This document shows, one piece after another, positions 17,633 through 28,143 of a stretch of DNA of 64,000 nucleotides (the first letter of the stretch is position 1; each line of letters starts with the position of its first letter). Source of the DNA: Staphylococcus piscifermentans (GTDB taxonomy: Bacteria > Bacillota > Bacilli > Staphylococcales > Staphylococcaceae); the NCBI RefSeq assembly GCF_900186985.1, contig NZ_LT906447.1, forward strand, positions 868,001-932,000. The letters run 5' to 3'. The translations under genes were made by a program, and so were the position numbers. The notes under the pieces were generated by a model. That model was not told the DNA's origin. It made no database searches and saw only the letters and a list, made by a program, of their open reading frames with translations.

Positions 17633-18487
17633 TTACGCTTTCAAACCGCCGAGAATAAAGGCTGCTACAATAATTAACACAATCCCCGACCAGATACCTA
17701 TCATCTGACGTTTGTCTTTTTTCTCTTTCAAGATAAAAATACCGCCGAGTGTGGAAACAATCACAAGTAATTGTGAGAATGAGAAGCTTGTAGCTACACC
17801 AACTTTAGGTTGTGAGAAGAATAAGAATAAGTTACCAATCGCCCAAACAACACCAGGAATAAGATTTTTAAGTGTATATTTAGTAGAAGTTTGGTGATTA
17901 GCTGATAAGATGAAACCGCCAATTGCCATACCGATAGATTGGAAGAATAAAGCATCTAAACCATTGACACTAAAGATTTGAGCGATGACTACATAAACAA
18001 CATAACCCACTGTTGAAATTAAAAGAATTGGCATCGCTTTGCCTAGTGCTGATTTAGAGTCGTCTGACTCTTTCTTACCTTTTAATGAAGTCAATGCAAT
18101 TCCGGCTACTAGCAATACCATTGATACAAGTCCTAATACTACTTGCATCATAGTACTCCATTCTCCTAAGAAAATTGCACTGAATAATGTAGTACCTACC
18201 AATTGCATTCCTGTAGAAATCGGCATCGTTTTAGAAACGCCAATTAATTGAATAGAACGTAATTGGTAACCTTGTCCAAGTGACCAGAACGCACCAGAGA
18301 TTAAACCGACAATAATAACTTTAGGTTCAAAAGCGGCATGTCCTGTGAAAAGTAATATAACCCCAACAATTAAAGCACCAAGTGTTGTACCACGGATTTG
18401 GTTGTAGGGACCGCCTCCGACTAATACGTTAATAAGTACAACGCTTCCCCAAAATAGCGCGGGAAGTAAAGCTATAAGTAAATCCAT
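17633..18487 (-). CDS. glcU: GlcU, PTS-independent glucose uptake permease
   Basis: The internal ATG at 18487 is preferred because AAAGGA lies six bases before it; the upstream extension of the frame has no such site. The 284-residue protein has ten hydrophobic helices in the drug/metabolite transporter (GRP) fold, starting [19 protein letters not shown]. Homologues in Staphylococcus xylosus and Bacillus import glucose and pair with glucose dehydrogenase, exactly the neighbour here. Glycine-rich turns and a terminal LILGGLKA are typical. Confidence 0.88.
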   Translation of the reverse strand: MDLLIALLPALFWGSVVLINVLVGGGPYNQIRGTTLGALIVGVILLFTGHAAFEPKVIIVGLISGAFWSLGQGYQLRSIQLIGVSKTMPISTGMQLVGTTLFSAIFLGEWSTMMQVVLGLVSMVLLVAGIALTSLKGKKESDDSKSALGKAMPILLISTVGYVVYVVIAQIFSVNGLDALFFQSIGMAIGGFILSANHQTSTKYTLKNLIPGVVWAIGNLFLFFSQPKVGVATSFSFSQLLVIVSTLGGIFILKEKKDKRQMIGIWSGIVLIIVAAFILGGLKA

Positions 18488-18568
18488 TAAACATCCTTTC
18501 CTTTCTGAAATAACTTTACCCCTTTGTATGGACAATAATAATAGAGATTAATTTAAAAAGGAAACAAA

Positions 18569-18605
18569 AAGTTTGCCGGATTAGAAACATTCTACCGACA
18601 AACTT
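18569..18605 (-). terminator. Terminator for the minus-strand GNAT gene
   Basis: Stem AAGTTTGTCGG / CCGGCAAACTT on the minus strand (18595-18605 with 18569-18579) has one G-U pair and is followed by TTTTTG. Confidence 0.8.
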
Positions 18606-18612
18606 AAAATGG

Positions 18613-19476
18613 TTATTTTATATACTTAAATTTTTTACGTTCTGAACGAATATCGAAACCAAGTTCACTGAAGCGATCGACAAGTTTATCATTCTTACTA
18701 CGAATCTTGAAATATACGCGTTCTATACCGTCGTTATTAAAAGCATAATTAATAGCATAGCTTAATAAATTAAAGGCAATACCTTCATGACGATAATCTG
18801 TATGGGAAGAGAAGTAACGAATTTCTGCTGAATTTGCCTCGGGATGCATTTGTAAATACAAATAGCCTTTTAAAATGCCTTCACTGACAAAGAAGAAAAG
18901 CTGATTATTTTCGTCAATAGACTGTGTAATTTCTGAAGGAGTCATCGCATCTCTTCTGAAAATTTTTCGGTGCAAGCGATCAAAGTGACTATAAAACGCC
19001 TTGTGATATTTAATAATGTGGCGTTGCGCTTCATCACTTGTTTCAATAGTGTGGTCTGTAGATAAATAATAATCAGTAAATGTATAATGTGCATCAATAA
19101 TTTTCATTAAAGAATTATTATAGGAATCTGAGACATCAAATGAAAAGTTGAAATGTGTACCGTCCGGTTGCTGTGCTGTTAATGCTTCAAATAATGTTTT
19201 GAAATCTGCTGGGTCAGGTTCGCCTTTATCTGCAAGAAACGGGCCGACCATTTTATAATGGTGAGTATCGTATGCAAATCCGCCTAGCAGCATTTGAATT
19301 TCGCCAGCATCATCAGTGAGTGCAAAAACACCTGTGTCGTGTTGCAATGAATGAATTCCTTGTTCGAGTGATACATTCTTTTCATGCAGCTTATATAAAT
19401 AAGAGCAGAATGATGTATTGGCATGATTAATAAAGTTGCGGATGTCTTGAGAAGAGTCAATCTGGATAGTTTTCAT
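18613..19476 (-). CDS. GNAT-family N-acetyltransferase (two-part)
   Basis: The start is ATG at 19476, preceded by AAGGAGG; the open frame continues upstream only by chance. The 287-residue protein has its GNAT core in the C-terminal half: EIRYFSSHTDYRHEGIAFNL is the acetyl-CoA-binding region, though the usual Q/RxxGxG/A loop is altered to YRHEGIA. The last strand is VYFKIRSKNDK. The N-terminal half is a helical domain of unknown role. It diverges from topB. No substrate can be assigned. Confidence 0.75.
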   Translation of the reverse strand: MKTIQIDSSQDIRNFINHANTSFCSYLYKLHEKNVSLEQGIHSLQHDTGVFALTDDAGEIQMLLGGFAYDTHHYKMVGPFLADKGEPDPADFKTLFEALTAQQPDGTHFNFSFDVSDSYNNSLMKIIDAHYTFTDYYLSTDHTIETSDEAQRHIIKYHKAFYSHFDRLHRKIFRRDAMTPSEITQSIDENNQLFFFVSEGILKGYLYLQMHPEANSAEIRYFSSHTDYRHEGIAFNLLSYAINYAFNNDGIERVYFKIRSKNDKLVDRFSELGFDIRSERKKFKYIK

Positions 19477-19622
19477 GTGGACCTCCTTAATTTCTATAAT
19501 TAACAGCAGCTTTTCTTTTATTATACTGTGTTTTGAACCTAGATAAAAGAAAATACATGAAAACGACAAGTAATGAATCGTGTTACAATAGAGGTACGAT
19601 TTTTTAGAAAGGAAACGGATAA

Positions 19623-21752
19623 ATGAAATCACTAATTTTAGCAGAGAAGCCTTCAGTTGCGAGAGATATTGCGAATGCCATGCATATTAACCAGCAACGC
19701 AATGGCTACTTTGAAAATAATCAATATATCGTAACTTGGGCGCTAGGTCATCTTGTAACCAATGCAACGCCAGAACAATACGATAAGAAATTTAAAGAGT
19801 GGAATTTAGCAGAATTGCCGATTATTCCTAATCATATGAAGACAGTAGTGATTCCTAAGACTAGAAAGCAATTTCAAACAGTTAAATCACTGATGCTGAA
19901 AGATAATGTCAATGAAATTATTATTGCGACGGATGCAGGAAGAGAAGGAGAATTGGTTGCACGGTTGATATTAGATAAAGTGCATAACAAGAAACCGATT
20001 AAGCGATTGTGGATTAGTTCAATTACTGCCAAAGCCATCCAAAAAGGATTTAAGCATTTAAAAGACGGCAGAGCTTATTTACCTTTATATCGTGCGGCAT
20101 TGGCACGTAGTGAAGCGGACTGGATTGTAGGTATCAACGCAACACGTGCATTGACGACGAAATACGATGCACAATTATCCTTGGGACGTGTGCAAACTCC
20201 TACAATTCAACTGGTGCAAATGCGCCAAGATGAAATTAAGAATTTCCGTCCTACTGAGTACTACACTTTAGAAGCTAAAATAGCAGGGCAAACTTTTAAA
20301 TTAAAAAGTCAACACCGTATAAAAGATCAACAACAGCTTGAACAATTAGTGCAGCGTTTGAAGGGGCACCAAGCTAAAATTACAGATGTGCATTCCAAAC
20401 ATAAAAAGCAATATCCCGCCAAATTATACAGCTTAACGGATTTACAACAAGACGCTTATCAACGTTATCATATGGGAGCTAAAGAAACGTTGAACACATT
20501 GCAAAGTTTATATGAACGTCATAAATTAGCTACGTATCCTAGAACGGATTCCAATTATCTTACTGATGATATGACCGATACTTTCAAAGAGCGTTTACAA
20601 GCATTACTGGCGACAGAATATAAGGAGCAAGTCCGTCCGTTAGTAAATAAGAAGTTCAGTCCGAAAATGCATATTATTAATAATCAAAAGGTCTCAGATC
20701 ACCATGCGGTTATTCCTACCGAGATTCGTCCCGATATGAATGCATTAAGCCAACGTGAACAAAAAATTTATATGATGATTGCAGAGCGGTTTATTGAGAA
20801 CTTACTGCCACCTTATGAATACGATGCAGTGAGTGTCACATGCAATATAGATGGGGAAACCTTTGAATTCCAAGATAAAGTAACCACACAACCAGGTTTC
20901 AAAGCGCTAAGCGCACATGAAGCTGCACATCAAACACCAAAATTCGATAAAGGTAAGCTTTATTCTGTTCAGCATTTTAATATTCAAGCGCATGAAACGA
21001 CACCGCCATCTTACTTTAATGAAGGTTCTTTATTAAAAGCTATGGAAAATCCGCAAAAATTCTTTGATTTAAAAGATCATAAACATTCTCAAACCTTGAA
21101 ACAAACAGGCGGTATTGGAACTGTGGCGACACGTGCAGATATTATAGATAAACTGTTTAATATGAATGCGATTGAGGCGAGAAGCGGACAAATCAGAGTC
21201 ACTTCTAAAGGACGTCAAATTTTGGACTTAGCACCTAAAGAATTAACTTCTCCATTGTTAACGGCTGAGTGGGAAGAAAAACTGACTCAAATTGAAAAGG
21301 GAAAATATGATTCACGTGCTTTTATGAAAGAAATGAAAACTTTCACGAAAGATATTGTAAATGAAATTAAAGAGAGCGAACAAAAATATAAGCACGATAA
21401 TCTTACCAGCACTGAGTGTCCGACTTGCGGAAAATTTATGATTAAAGTGAAAACTAAAAATGGACAAATGCTTGTATGCCAAGACCCGTCTTGTAAGACT
21501 AAGAAAAACGTACAACGTAAAACAAATGCGCGTTGTCCGAACTGTCATAAGAAAATGACATTATTCGGAAAAGGAAAACAAGCAACATATCGTTGTGTCT
21601 GCGGACATTCTGAAACACAAGAACAAATGGACAAACGACATAAAAATAAAGGCAAAAATAAAGTTTCTAAGCGTGAAATGAAAAAATATATGGGTAAAGA
21701 AGAATTAGATAACAATCCATTCCAAGATGCATTGAAGAATTTGAAATTATAA
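19623..21752 (+). CDS. topB: DNA topoisomerase III
   Basis: This 709-residue type IA topoisomerase has a Toprim start ([18 protein letters not shown], Glu8), the acidic metal site in [14 protein letters not shown], and the active-site tyrosine in [13 protein letters not shown]. Two C-terminal zinc-ribbon-like cysteine sets are visible: CPTCGKF with a CQDPSC partner, and CPNCHKK with CVCG. It relaxes or decatenates DNA during replication and recombination. The start has AGGAAACGG upstream. The end is lysine-rich. Confidence 0.95.
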   Translation: MKSLILAEKPSVARDIANAMHINQQRNGYFENNQYIVTWALGHLVTNATPEQYDKKFKEWNLAELPIIPNHMKTVVIPKTRKQFQTVKSLMLKDNVNEIIIATDAGREGELVARLILDKVHNKKPIKRLWISSITAKAIQKGFKHLKDGRAYLPLYRAALARSEADWIVGINATRALTTKYDAQLSLGRVQTPTIQLVQMRQDEIKNFRPTEYYTLEAKIAGQTFKLKSQHRIKDQQQLEQLVQRLKGHQAKITDVHSKHKKQYPAKLYSLTDLQQDAYQRYHMGAKETLNTLQSLYERHKLATYPRTDSNYLTDDMTDTFKERLQALLATEYKEQVRPLVNKKFSPKMHIINNQKVSDHHAVIPTEIRPDMNALSQREQKIYMMIAERFIENLLPPYEYDAVSVTCNIDGETFEFQDKVTTQPGFKALSAHEAAHQTPKFDKGKLYSVQHFNIQAHETTPPSYFNEGSLLKAMENPQKFFDLKDHKHSQTLKQTGGIGTVATRADIIDKLFNMNAIEARSGQIRVTSKGRQILDLAPKELTSPLLTAEWEEKLTQIEKGKYDSRAFMKEMKTFTKDIVNEIKESEQKYKHDNLTSTECPTCGKFMIKVKTKNGQMLVCQDPSCKTKKNVQRKTNARCPNCHKKMTLFGKGKQATYRCVCGHSETQEQMDKRHKNKGKNKVSKREMKKYMGKEELDNNPFQDALKNLKL

Positions 21753-21777
21753 TTCTGATTTTCACAATTGTGAGTGA

Positions 21778-21860
21778 ACACACTAATGACACCTTGATGA
21801 TTTTGACGAACAATAGATTGAAATAATTGTTGAAATCATAGGTAAAATTAGTGTGTTTTT
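21778..21860 (+). terminator. Long composite hairpin between topB and the purine permease
   Basis: ACACACTAAT (21778-21787) pairs with ATTAGTGTGT (21847-21856), followed by TTTT. Inside the loop a second hairpin forms from TGATTTTGACGAACAAT and ATTGTTGAAATCA. It probably ends the topB transcript. The inner arms also resemble, weakly, a pair of PurR boxes (CGAACAAT at 21807-21814), so it may have a regulatory role for the permease. Confidence 0.6.
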
Positions 21861-21902
21861 TAATTTTTCTCTAAAAATGTTTGGATTTTTCATCAATCAC
21901 CA

Positions 21903-21931
21903 TTGTGTTTTAGATAAATTGGTATTAAAAT
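21903..21931 (+). promoter_or_regulatory. Sigma-A promoter for the purine permease
   Basis: TTGTGT at 21903-21908, 17 bases, TAAAAT at 21926-21931. Transcription would begin near 21938, about 25 bases before the GTG start, too short a leader to hold a riboswitch. Confidence 0.65.
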
Positions 21932-21962
21932 ATGAGAGTATTTTAACGAAGGAGCGTACATA

Positions 21963-23297
21963 GTGAAAAAATATTTCCAATTTGATAAGTATCATACGAA
22001 TTATCGACGTGAGATTTTAGGCGGATTAACAACTTTTTTATCTATGGCTTATATTTTAGCTGTTAACCCGCAAGTTTTAAGTTTGGCAGGCGTTAAAGGT
22101 ATTCCAGACAGTATGAAAATGGATCAAGGTGCAGTATTCGTAGCAACTGCGCTTGCTGCATTTGTCGGCTCAGTTTTCATGGGACTTGTCGCCAGGTACC
22201 CCATAGCCTTAGCACCAGGTATGGGACTCAACGCTTTCTTCGCCTTTACCGTAGTATTAACAATGGGTATTCCATGGCAGATTGGTTTAACAGGAGTGCT
22301 CTGCTCCGGACTCTTCTTTGCCATACTCACCATGACCGGTTTACGGGAAACTATTATCAATGCCATACCTTATGAAATGAAAATGGCAGTCTCTGCAGGT
22401 ATCGGTTTATTTATTACCTTTGTAGGTCTGCAAGGATCAGGTATTATCGTAAATAATGATTCTACCCTTGTAACATTAGGACACTTAACAGACGGCAAAG
22501 TATTACTTGCAATCTTTGGTATTTTGGTAACAGTTATTCTCTATACTAAGAAATTACCTGGCGCAATCTTCGTAGGTATGATTTTAACTTCAGTTGCTGG
22601 TTTAATTACTGGGTTAATTCAAATGCCTCATGCAGTAGTAGGGAAAGTACCAAGTATCGCACCAACATTCGGTGCAGCATTTGATGCTTTTAAAGATCCA
22701 TCACAACTCTTTACAGTACAATTTCTAATTGTTATCTTAACGTTCTTATTTATTGATTTCTTCGATACAGCTGGAACATTGGTTGCTGTTGCAACACAAG
22801 CTGGAATGATGAAAGATAACAAATTGCCTAGAGCTGGTCGTGCTTTATTTTCAGACTCTATCGCAACAATTATCGGTGCAATCTTCGGTACTACAACGAC
22901 AACTTCATACATTGAATCAACTTCAGGTGTAGCAGTAGGTGCACGTACTGGTTTTGCCAGCATCGTTACAGGTCTCTGTTTCTTGCTTGCCTTATTCTTC
23001 AGTCCATTGATGGCTGTAGTCACTAGTGCAGTTACAGCGCCTGCGTTAATCGTAGTAGGTGTATTGATGGCAGGAAACTTAGCGGAAATTGATTGGAAGA
23101 AATTCGAATTTGCAGTACCTGCCTTTATTACGATTATCATGATGCCTTTGTCTTATTCTATTGCAACAGGTATCGCCTGCGGATTTATTTTCTATCCAAT
23201 TACAATGTTGATGTCTAAACGTCATAAAGAAGTCCATCCGATTATGTATGTATTGATGGTGCTCTTCATACTTTATTTCGTCTTTGTACATGGTTAG
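21963..23297 (+). CDS. pbuG: NCS2-family purine permease, PbuG/AzgA-like
   Basis: This 444-residue membrane protein starts at GTG with AAGGAG upstream. About 12-14 helices are seen. The N-terminal REILGGLTTFLSMAYILAVN and PGMGLNAFFAFTVV are signatures of the AzgA/PbuG branch, which imports hypoxanthine, guanine or adenine by proton symport. The motif FIDFFDTAGTLVAVATQAGM in the middle carries the conserved substrate-site acidic residues, and TTTTSYIESTSGVAVGARTG follows. Which purine is preferred cannot be read. Confidence 0.88.
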   Translation: MKKYFQFDKYHTNYRREILGGLTTFLSMAYILAVNPQVLSLAGVKGIPDSMKMDQGAVFVATALAAFVGSVFMGLVARYPIALAPGMGLNAFFAFTVVLTMGIPWQIGLTGVLCSGLFFAILTMTGLRETIINAIPYEMKMAVSAGIGLFITFVGLQGSGIIVNNDSTLVTLGHLTDGKVLLAIFGILVTVILYTKKLPGAIFVGMILTSVAGLITGLIQMPHAVVGKVPSIAPTFGAAFDAFKDPSQLFTVQFLIVILTFLFIDFFDTAGTLVAVATQAGMMKDNKLPRAGRALFSDSIATIIGAIFGTTTTTSYIESTSGVAVGARTGFASIVTGLCFLLALFFSPLMAVVTSAVTAPALIVVGVLMAGNLAEIDWKKFEFAVPAFITIIMMPLSYSIATGIACGFIFYPITMLMSKRHKEVHPIMYVLMVLFILYFVFVHG

Positions 23298-23310
23298 ACC
23301 AACTATATTT

Positions 23311-23339
23311 GCAAGCTCTTAAGAGGGCTTGCTTTTTTA
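23311..23339 (+). terminator. Terminator after the purine permease
   Basis: GCAAGC (23311-23316) pairs with GCTTGC (23327-23332), with a further TCTT/AAGA stem inside and a two-base bulge, followed by TTTTTT. Confidence 0.85.
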
Positions 23340-23382
23340 TTTGGAAAAGGAGGTAGTGATACTAAAATAGAGGGGGAGCAAA

Positions 23383-23808
23383 ATGAAAATAGTTGAATTA
23401 CAAAATGAACAACAAATTCGAGAAGCTTTTTTAATTGTGAAACAACTTAGGAAGCAATTGGAGATTGATGAGTATATAAAACTTGTTGATTTAGCACGTG
23501 AAATAGAAAGCTATAAAATGTTTGGGTTAGTAGAAGAAAATGAATTAAGAGCAGTGATAGGATATATGCCGATGATAACTTTATATAGTAAGAAATCAAT
23601 TTGGGTTTGCGATCTAGTAACCGATGAAATACACCGTTCTAAAGGATATGGTCAAATATTATTAAGATATGTTGAAGAAAGAGCTGAAAAAGAAGGCTAT
23701 GAAAGAATTGAATTATCTTCAGGATTAGAAAAAGAAGCAGCTCATCGTTTCTATGAACAAAAAACGGGCTTTAAGAAAGCTAGCTTTCTTTTTAGGAAAA
23801 ATATTTAA
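23383..23808 (+). CDS. GNAT-family N-acetyltransferase
   Basis: A 141-residue single-domain GNAT protein. The acetyl-CoA loop is visible as VTDEIHRSKGYGQILLRYVEE (the R/QxxGxG/A type), followed by YERIELSSGLEKEAAHRFYE, where the final helix begins. AGGGGGAGC precedes the ATG. It is a lone gene after the purine permease terminator. Its substrate is unknown. Confidence 0.85.
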   Translation: MKIVELQNEQQIREAFLIVKQLRKQLEIDEYIKLVDLAREIESYKMFGLVEENELRAVIGYMPMITLYSKKSIWVCDLVTDEIHRSKGYGQILLRYVEERAEKEGYERIELSSGLEKEAAHRFYEQKTGFKKASFLFRKNI

Positions 23809-23809
23809 A

Positions 23810-23866
23810 AACAGCCAGCATTAATGTAGTGATTGGAATACCGCTCACAACAATATCCTGGCTGTT
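23810..23866. terminator. Hairpin between convergent genes
   Basis: AACAGCCAG (23810-23818) pairs with CTGGCTGTT (23858-23866) across a 39-base loop. It lies between the convergent GNAT and membrane-protein genes and probably serves as a weak two-way terminator. Confidence 0.55.
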
Positions 23867-23871
23867 AATTA

Positions 23872-24258
23872 TTATTTAATTCTGCGACCATTTTCATCAT
23901 AAGTCACACGTGCATTTCTATCAGGTACATAAATAGGTGTGCTTAGTACTACAATTAAGAATAAAATCATTAAGAAGAATAATATCCAGTGTGTAACCAT
24001 TCCGACAACTGGGATTATTGCAATGAGAGAGCCTACAATCCCGACTAACGGAATAACTAACATAGGACGAATTGAGTTTTGGTTGTCAAAGGCAAGCATA
24101 ACTACCATTACAAAATAGATAGCTGCGTTGATAAGCAATGGCTGCCAACCAAATGTAACAATGATAGAACCTCCTAAGAATGGAATACCATAAACGAGTT
24201 CGGAGATAATCATAATGATACTTAAAATAATCAATGTAGTTCGAATTCCAAATTTCAT
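23872..24258 (-). CDS. Integral membrane protein, unknown function
   Basis: ATG at 24258 is chosen because AGGTGG lies eight bases before it; the in-frame GTG at 24270 overlaps that site. The 128-residue protein has four hydrophobic helices at about 6-25, 33-52, 62-82 and 86-106, then a polar tail DRNARVTYDENGRRIK on one face of the membrane. No family motif is recognised. It stands alone, divergent from the ribosomal-protein cluster. Confidence 0.65.
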   Translation of the reverse strand: MKFGIRTTLIILSIIMIISELVYGIPFLGGSIIVTFGWQPLLINAAIYFVMVVMLAFDNQNSIRPMLVIPLVGIVGSLIAIIPVVGMVTHWILFFLMILFLIVVLSTPIYVPDRNARVTYDENGRRIK

Positions 24259-24432
24259 CTCAATCACCACCTGTCAATTTTCAGTATAATCTATTTGTAA
24301 AAGGAATAAAAAAATTTACATACCCCAAAGAGAAAAATTACTCAAAGGGGTTGAATACAGGGCTATATTAGAGTAGAATATACTGGTATGTGTTAGAGAA
24401 AAGTCAAGCATTAAAAAAGTTTCGCGAAATGG

Positions 24433-24461
24433 TTGCAACAGCAACTTGATTCGTGTAATAT
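24433..24461 (+). promoter_or_regulatory. Sigma-A promoter of the S10 ribosomal-protein operon
   Basis: TTGCAA at 24433-24438, 17 bases, TAATAT at 24456-24461. A 10-bp palindrome TTTCGCGAAA sits at 24420-24429 just upstream. The leader would be about 130 bases. The remaining gap 24271-24420 is AT-rich with no gene. Confidence 0.75.
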
Positions 24462-24497
24462 ATCTAGTGTTGGACTTTGATTACGCGATGAAGCAAA

Positions 24498-24570
24498 AGG
24501 TTACTGACACACCCGGCCGCTTTGCCATGGCGTTGTGTGAGATAGTTTTTGTGGAGAAGTCTATCACTAA
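24498..24570 (+). promoter_or_regulatory. Structured 5' leader of the S10 operon, possible autoregulatory RNA
   Basis: The leader is unlike the AT-rich surroundings: ACACACCCGGCCGC...GGCGTTGTGTG can fold with CACAC (24508-24512) against GTGTG (24535-24539) and CGC against GCG inside. A second small hairpin pairs GATAG (24541-24545) with CTATC (24561-24565). Ribosomal operons are often controlled by an r-protein binding its own leader (L4 for S10 in enterobacteria). That role here is inference. Confidence 0.5.
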
Positions 24571-24585
24571 ATGTAGACGATATAA

Positions 24586-24906
<321 letters not shown>

Positions 24907-24933
24907 TAGAAAATTTTAGGAGGTGGACTTTCG

Positions 24934-25596
24934 ATGACCAAAGGAATCTTAGGAAGAAAAATCGGGATGACACAAGTATTCGGTGAAAACGGAGACTTAA
25001 TCCCAGTAACTGTTGTAGAAGCAGGCCAAAACGTAGTATTACAAAAGAAAACTGAAGAAGTAGACGGCTATAACGCTATCCAAGTAGGTTTTGAAGACAA
25101 ACAAGCATACAAAAAAGACAGCAAGTCAAATAAATATGCTAATAAACCAGCTGAAGGTCACGCTAAAAAAGCGGGCACAGCACCTAAGCGCTTCATTCGT
25201 GAATTCAGAAACATCAATGTTGATGAATACGAAGTAGGTCAAGAAGTCTCAGTTGATAAATTTGAAGCTGGCGACATCATTGACGTAACTGGAGTATCTA
25301 AAGGTAAAGGTTTCCAAGGTAACATTAAACGTCATGGACATGCTCGCGGACCAATGGCTCACGGTTCTCATTTCCACAGAGCACCAGGTTCAGTAGGTAT
25401 GGCGTCAGATGCTTCTAAAGTATTTAAAGGTCACAAAATGCCAGGCCGTATGGGTGGCAACACAGTGACAGTACAAAACTTAGAAGTTGTACAAATTGAT
25501 ACAGAAAACAACGTTATCTTAGTTAAAGGTAATGTACCTGGTCCTAAAAAAGGATTAGTAGAAATCAAAACTTCAATTAAAAAAGGTAATAAATAA
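24934..25596 (+). CDS. rplC: Ribosomal protein L3
   Basis: 220 residues, uL3. The N-terminus [18 protein letters not shown] is diagnostic. The central loop [19 protein letters not shown] is the basic extension reaching toward the peptidyl transferase centre, where linezolid- and tiamulin-type resistance substitutions are known to map in this family. Early assembly protein of the 50S subunit. AGGAGGTGG precedes the ATG. Confidence 0.98.
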   Translation: MTKGILGRKIGMTQVFGENGDLIPVTVVEAGQNVVLQKKTEEVDGYNAIQVGFEDKQAYKKDSKSNKYANKPAEGHAKKAGTAPKRFIREFRNINVDEYEVGQEVSVDKFEAGDIIDVTGVSKGKGFQGNIKRHGHARGPMAHGSHFHRAPGSVGMASDASKVFKGHKMPGRMGGNTVTVQNLEVVQIDTENNVILVKGNVPGPKKGLVEIKTSIKKGNK

Positions 25597-25624
25597 TTAA
25601 TTAACGAAAGGAGGAAAATGCATA

Positions 25625-26248
25625 ATGGCAAATTATGATGTATTAAAAGTAGACGGATCAAAAGCAGGTTCAGTTGAATTAAGCGACTCAGTATTCGCTA
25701 TTGAACCAAACAAAGATGTTCTTTTCGAAGCAATCAATTTACAACGTGCTTCATTACGCCAAGGTACTCATTCTGTTAAGAATCGTTCTGCAGTACGCGG
25801 CGGTGGACGTAAACCATGGAGACAAAAAGGTACAGGACGTGCGCGTCAAGGTACAATCCGTGCTCCACAATGGCGTGGCGGCGGTATCGTATTCGGACCG
25901 ACTCCAAGAAGCTATTCATACAAAATGCCTAAGAAAATGCGTCGTTTAGCATTACGTTCTGCATTATCTTTCAAAGTGCAAGAAAATGGATTCAAAGTAA
26001 TTGATGCATTCGGTTTAGAAGCACCAAAAACAAAAGAATTCACAAATGTATTATCTAATTTAGAATTACCTAAAAAAGTTTTAGTTGTAACTGAATCAGA
26101 AGATGTAAATGTTGAATTATCAGCACGTAATATCCCTGGTGTTCAAATTACAACTGTAAACGGATTAAACGTATTAGACATCACTAGCGCTGACAGTGTA
26201 TTAATTACAGAAGCAGCTGCTAAAAAAGTTGAGGAGGTGCTCGGATAA
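25625..26248 (+). CDS. rplD: Ribosomal protein L4
   Basis: 207 residues, uL4. The basic loop [20 protein letters not shown] lines the nascent-peptide exit tunnel beside L22. In enterobacteria L4 represses its own operon through the S10 leader; whether that applies here is unknown. It overlaps rplW by one base. Confidence 0.98.
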   Translation: MANYDVLKVDGSKAGSVELSDSVFAIEPNKDVLFEAINLQRASLRQGTHSVKNRSAVRGGGRKPWRQKGTGRARQGTIRAPQWRGGGIVFGPTPRSYSYKMPKKMRRLALRSALSFKVQENGFKVIDAFGLEAPKTKEFTNVLSNLELPKKVLVVTESEDVNVELSARNIPGVQITTVNGLNVLDITSADSVLITEAAAKKVEEVLG

Positions 26249-26523
26249 TGGAAGCAAGAGACGTTCTTAAGCGCCCCGTAATCACAGAAAAATCTTCAGA
26301 AGCAATGGCTGAAGACAAATACACTTTTGATGTAGATACACGTGCGAACAAAACTCAAGTTAAAATTGCAGTTGAAGAAATTTTCGATGTTAAAGTAGAC
26401 AAAGTAAATATCATCAACTACAAACCTAAGAAAAAACGTATGGGCCGTTACCAAGGCTATACAAACAAAAGACGTAAAGCAGTAGTTACACTTAAAGAAG
26501 GATCAATCGATCTATTCAACTAA
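26248..26523 (+). CDS. rplW: Ribosomal protein L23
   Basis: 91 residues, uL23, located at the tunnel exit where signal recognition particle and trigger factor dock. [19 protein letters not shown] at the N-terminus and [20 protein letters not shown] in the loop identify it. Its ATG shares a base with the rplD stop codon, so translation is probably coupled. Confidence 0.97.
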   Translation: MEARDVLKRPVITEKSSEAMAEDKYTFDVDTRANKTQVKIAVEEIFDVKVDKVNIINYKPKKKRMGRYQGYTNKRRKAVVTLKEGSIDLFN

Positions 26524-26557
26524 AAAATATAAATTACCAATAAGGAGGTAAGCGACA

Positions 26558-27391
26558 ATGGCTCTTAAACATTATAAGCCAATTACAAATGGTCGTCGTA
26601 ATATGACTTCATTGGATTTCGCTGAAATCACTAAAACGACTCCTGAAAAGTCATTATTACAACCGCTACCGAAAAGAGCGGGACGTAACAACCAAGGTAA
26701 ATTGACAGTACGCCATCATGGTGGCGGACACAAACGTCAATACCGTGTAATCGATTTTAAACGTAACAAAGATGGAATCACAGCTAAAGTTGATTCTATT
26801 CAATACGATCCAAACCGTTCAGCTAACATCGCATTGTTAGTATATGCAGATGGTGAAAAACGCTACATCATCGCACCTAAAGGTTTGCAAGTAGGTCAAG
26901 TTATTGAAAATGGTGAAGAAGCAGATATCAAAACTGGTAATGCTTTACCATTAGCAAACATTCCAGTAGGTACTACAATCCATAATATTGAATTAAAACC
27001 AGGTCGCGGCGGACAAATCGCTCGTTCAGCAGGTGCAAGTGCACAAGTACTTGGTAAAGAAGGTAAATACGTATTAGTAAGACTTCGTTCTGGTGAAGTA
27101 CGTATGATTCTTTCAACTTGCCGTGCAACAGTAGGCCAAGTTGGTAACATCCAACACGAACTTGTTAACGTTGGTAAAGCCGGACGTTCTCGTTGGAAAG
27201 GTATTCGTCCAACTGTTCGTGGTTCTGTAATGAACCCTAACGATCACCCACACGGTGGTGGTGAAGGACGCGCTCCTATCGGTCGTCCATCTCCAATGTC
27301 ACCTTGGGGTAAACCAACTCTTGGTAAGAAAACACGTCGCGGGAAAAAATCATCTGATAAACTTATCGTTCGCGGACGTAAAAGAAAATAA
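26558..27391 (+). CDS. rplB: Ribosomal protein L2
   Basis: 277 residues, uL2, needed for subunit association and peptidyl transferase assembly. The conserved [20 protein letters not shown] near residue 45 and the C-terminal [14 protein letters not shown] containing the invariant histidine are both intact. AAGGAGG precedes the ATG. Confidence 0.98.
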   Translation: MALKHYKPITNGRRNMTSLDFAEITKTTPEKSLLQPLPKRAGRNNQGKLTVRHHGGGHKRQYRVIDFKRNKDGITAKVDSIQYDPNRSANIALLVYADGEKRYIIAPKGLQVGQVIENGEEADIKTGNALPLANIPVGTTIHNIELKPGRGGQIARSAGASAQVLGKEGKYVLVRLRSGEVRMILSTCRATVGQVGNIQHELVNVGKAGRSRWKGIRPTVRGSVMNPNDHPHGGGEGRAPIGRPSPMSPWGKPTLGKKTRRGKKSSDKLIVRGRKRK

Positions 27392-27455
27392 TATCAACTT
27401 ATTTGGGTGTGCGGCTTAATCGCTGCACGCACATAATAAGAAGGGAGGCGCCAAA

Positions 27456-27734
27456 ATGGCTCGTAGTATTAAAAAAGGACCTTTCGTCGACAACCATTTA
27501 ATGAAAAAAGTCGAAGCTCAGGAAGGTAATCAGAAAAAAACAGTGATTAAAACTTGGTCACGTCGTTCAACTATTTTCCCTAATTTCATCGGTATCACTT
27601 TTGCAGTATACGATGGACGTAAACATGTACCTGTTTATGTAACTGAAGATATGGTTGGTCACAAATTAGGTGAATTTGCTCCAACTCGTACATTTAAAGG
27701 ACATGCGGTAGACGACAAAAAGACTAGAAGATAA
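27456..27734 (+). CDS. rpsS: Ribosomal protein S19
   Basis: 92 residues, uS19, in the 30S head next to S13. [16 protein letters not shown] at the start and the [16 protein letters not shown] motif near the end are typical. A 64-base spacer from rplB contains a small GC-rich hairpin (GTGTGCGGC...GCTGCACGCAC), perhaps an mRNA-processing element. GGGAGGCG is the ribosome-binding site. Confidence 0.98.
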
Positions 27735-27766
27735 TATACTTTTCACAAGTAGAGGAGGAGAAACAA

Positions 27767-28120
27767 ATGGAAGCAAAAGCGGTTGCTAGAACTATCAGAA
27801 TCGCACCTCGTAAAGTCAGATTAGTATTAGACTTGATCAGAGGCAAAAACGTTGGTGAAGCTATTGCCATCTTAAAATTGACAAACAAAGCTTCATCACC
27901 AGTTGTTGAAAAATTATTGATGTCCGCTTTAGCTAATGCAGAGCATAACTATGACATGAATACAGATGAATTAGTTGTAAAAGAAGCATATGCTAACGAA
28001 GGACCAACATTGAAACGTTTCCGTCCACGTGCTCAAGGACGCGCAAGTGCAATTAACAAACGTACAAGCCACATTACAATTGTCGTAAGTGACGGCAAAG
28101 AAGAAGCTAAAGAAGCTTAA
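27767..28120 (+). CDS. rplV: Ribosomal protein L22
   Basis: 117 residues, uL22. [20 protein letters not shown] at the N-terminus and the extended hairpin around [20 protein letters not shown], which lines the exit tunnel and is where macrolide-resistance changes occur in this family. No unusual residue or length was noted. Confidence 0.98.
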
Positions 28121-28143
28121 TAACTTTCTAAGGAGGGAATACT

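Noticed and set aside
21840..21962. Purine riboswitch before the purine permease
   Set aside because: The predicted leader is only about 25 bases and the conserved three-way-junction core sequences were not found.
22628..23140. 170-residue minus-strand frame opposite the purine permease
   Set aside because: It is antisense to a strongly supported gene, has no ribosome-binding site and shows low-complexity composition from the complementary codons.
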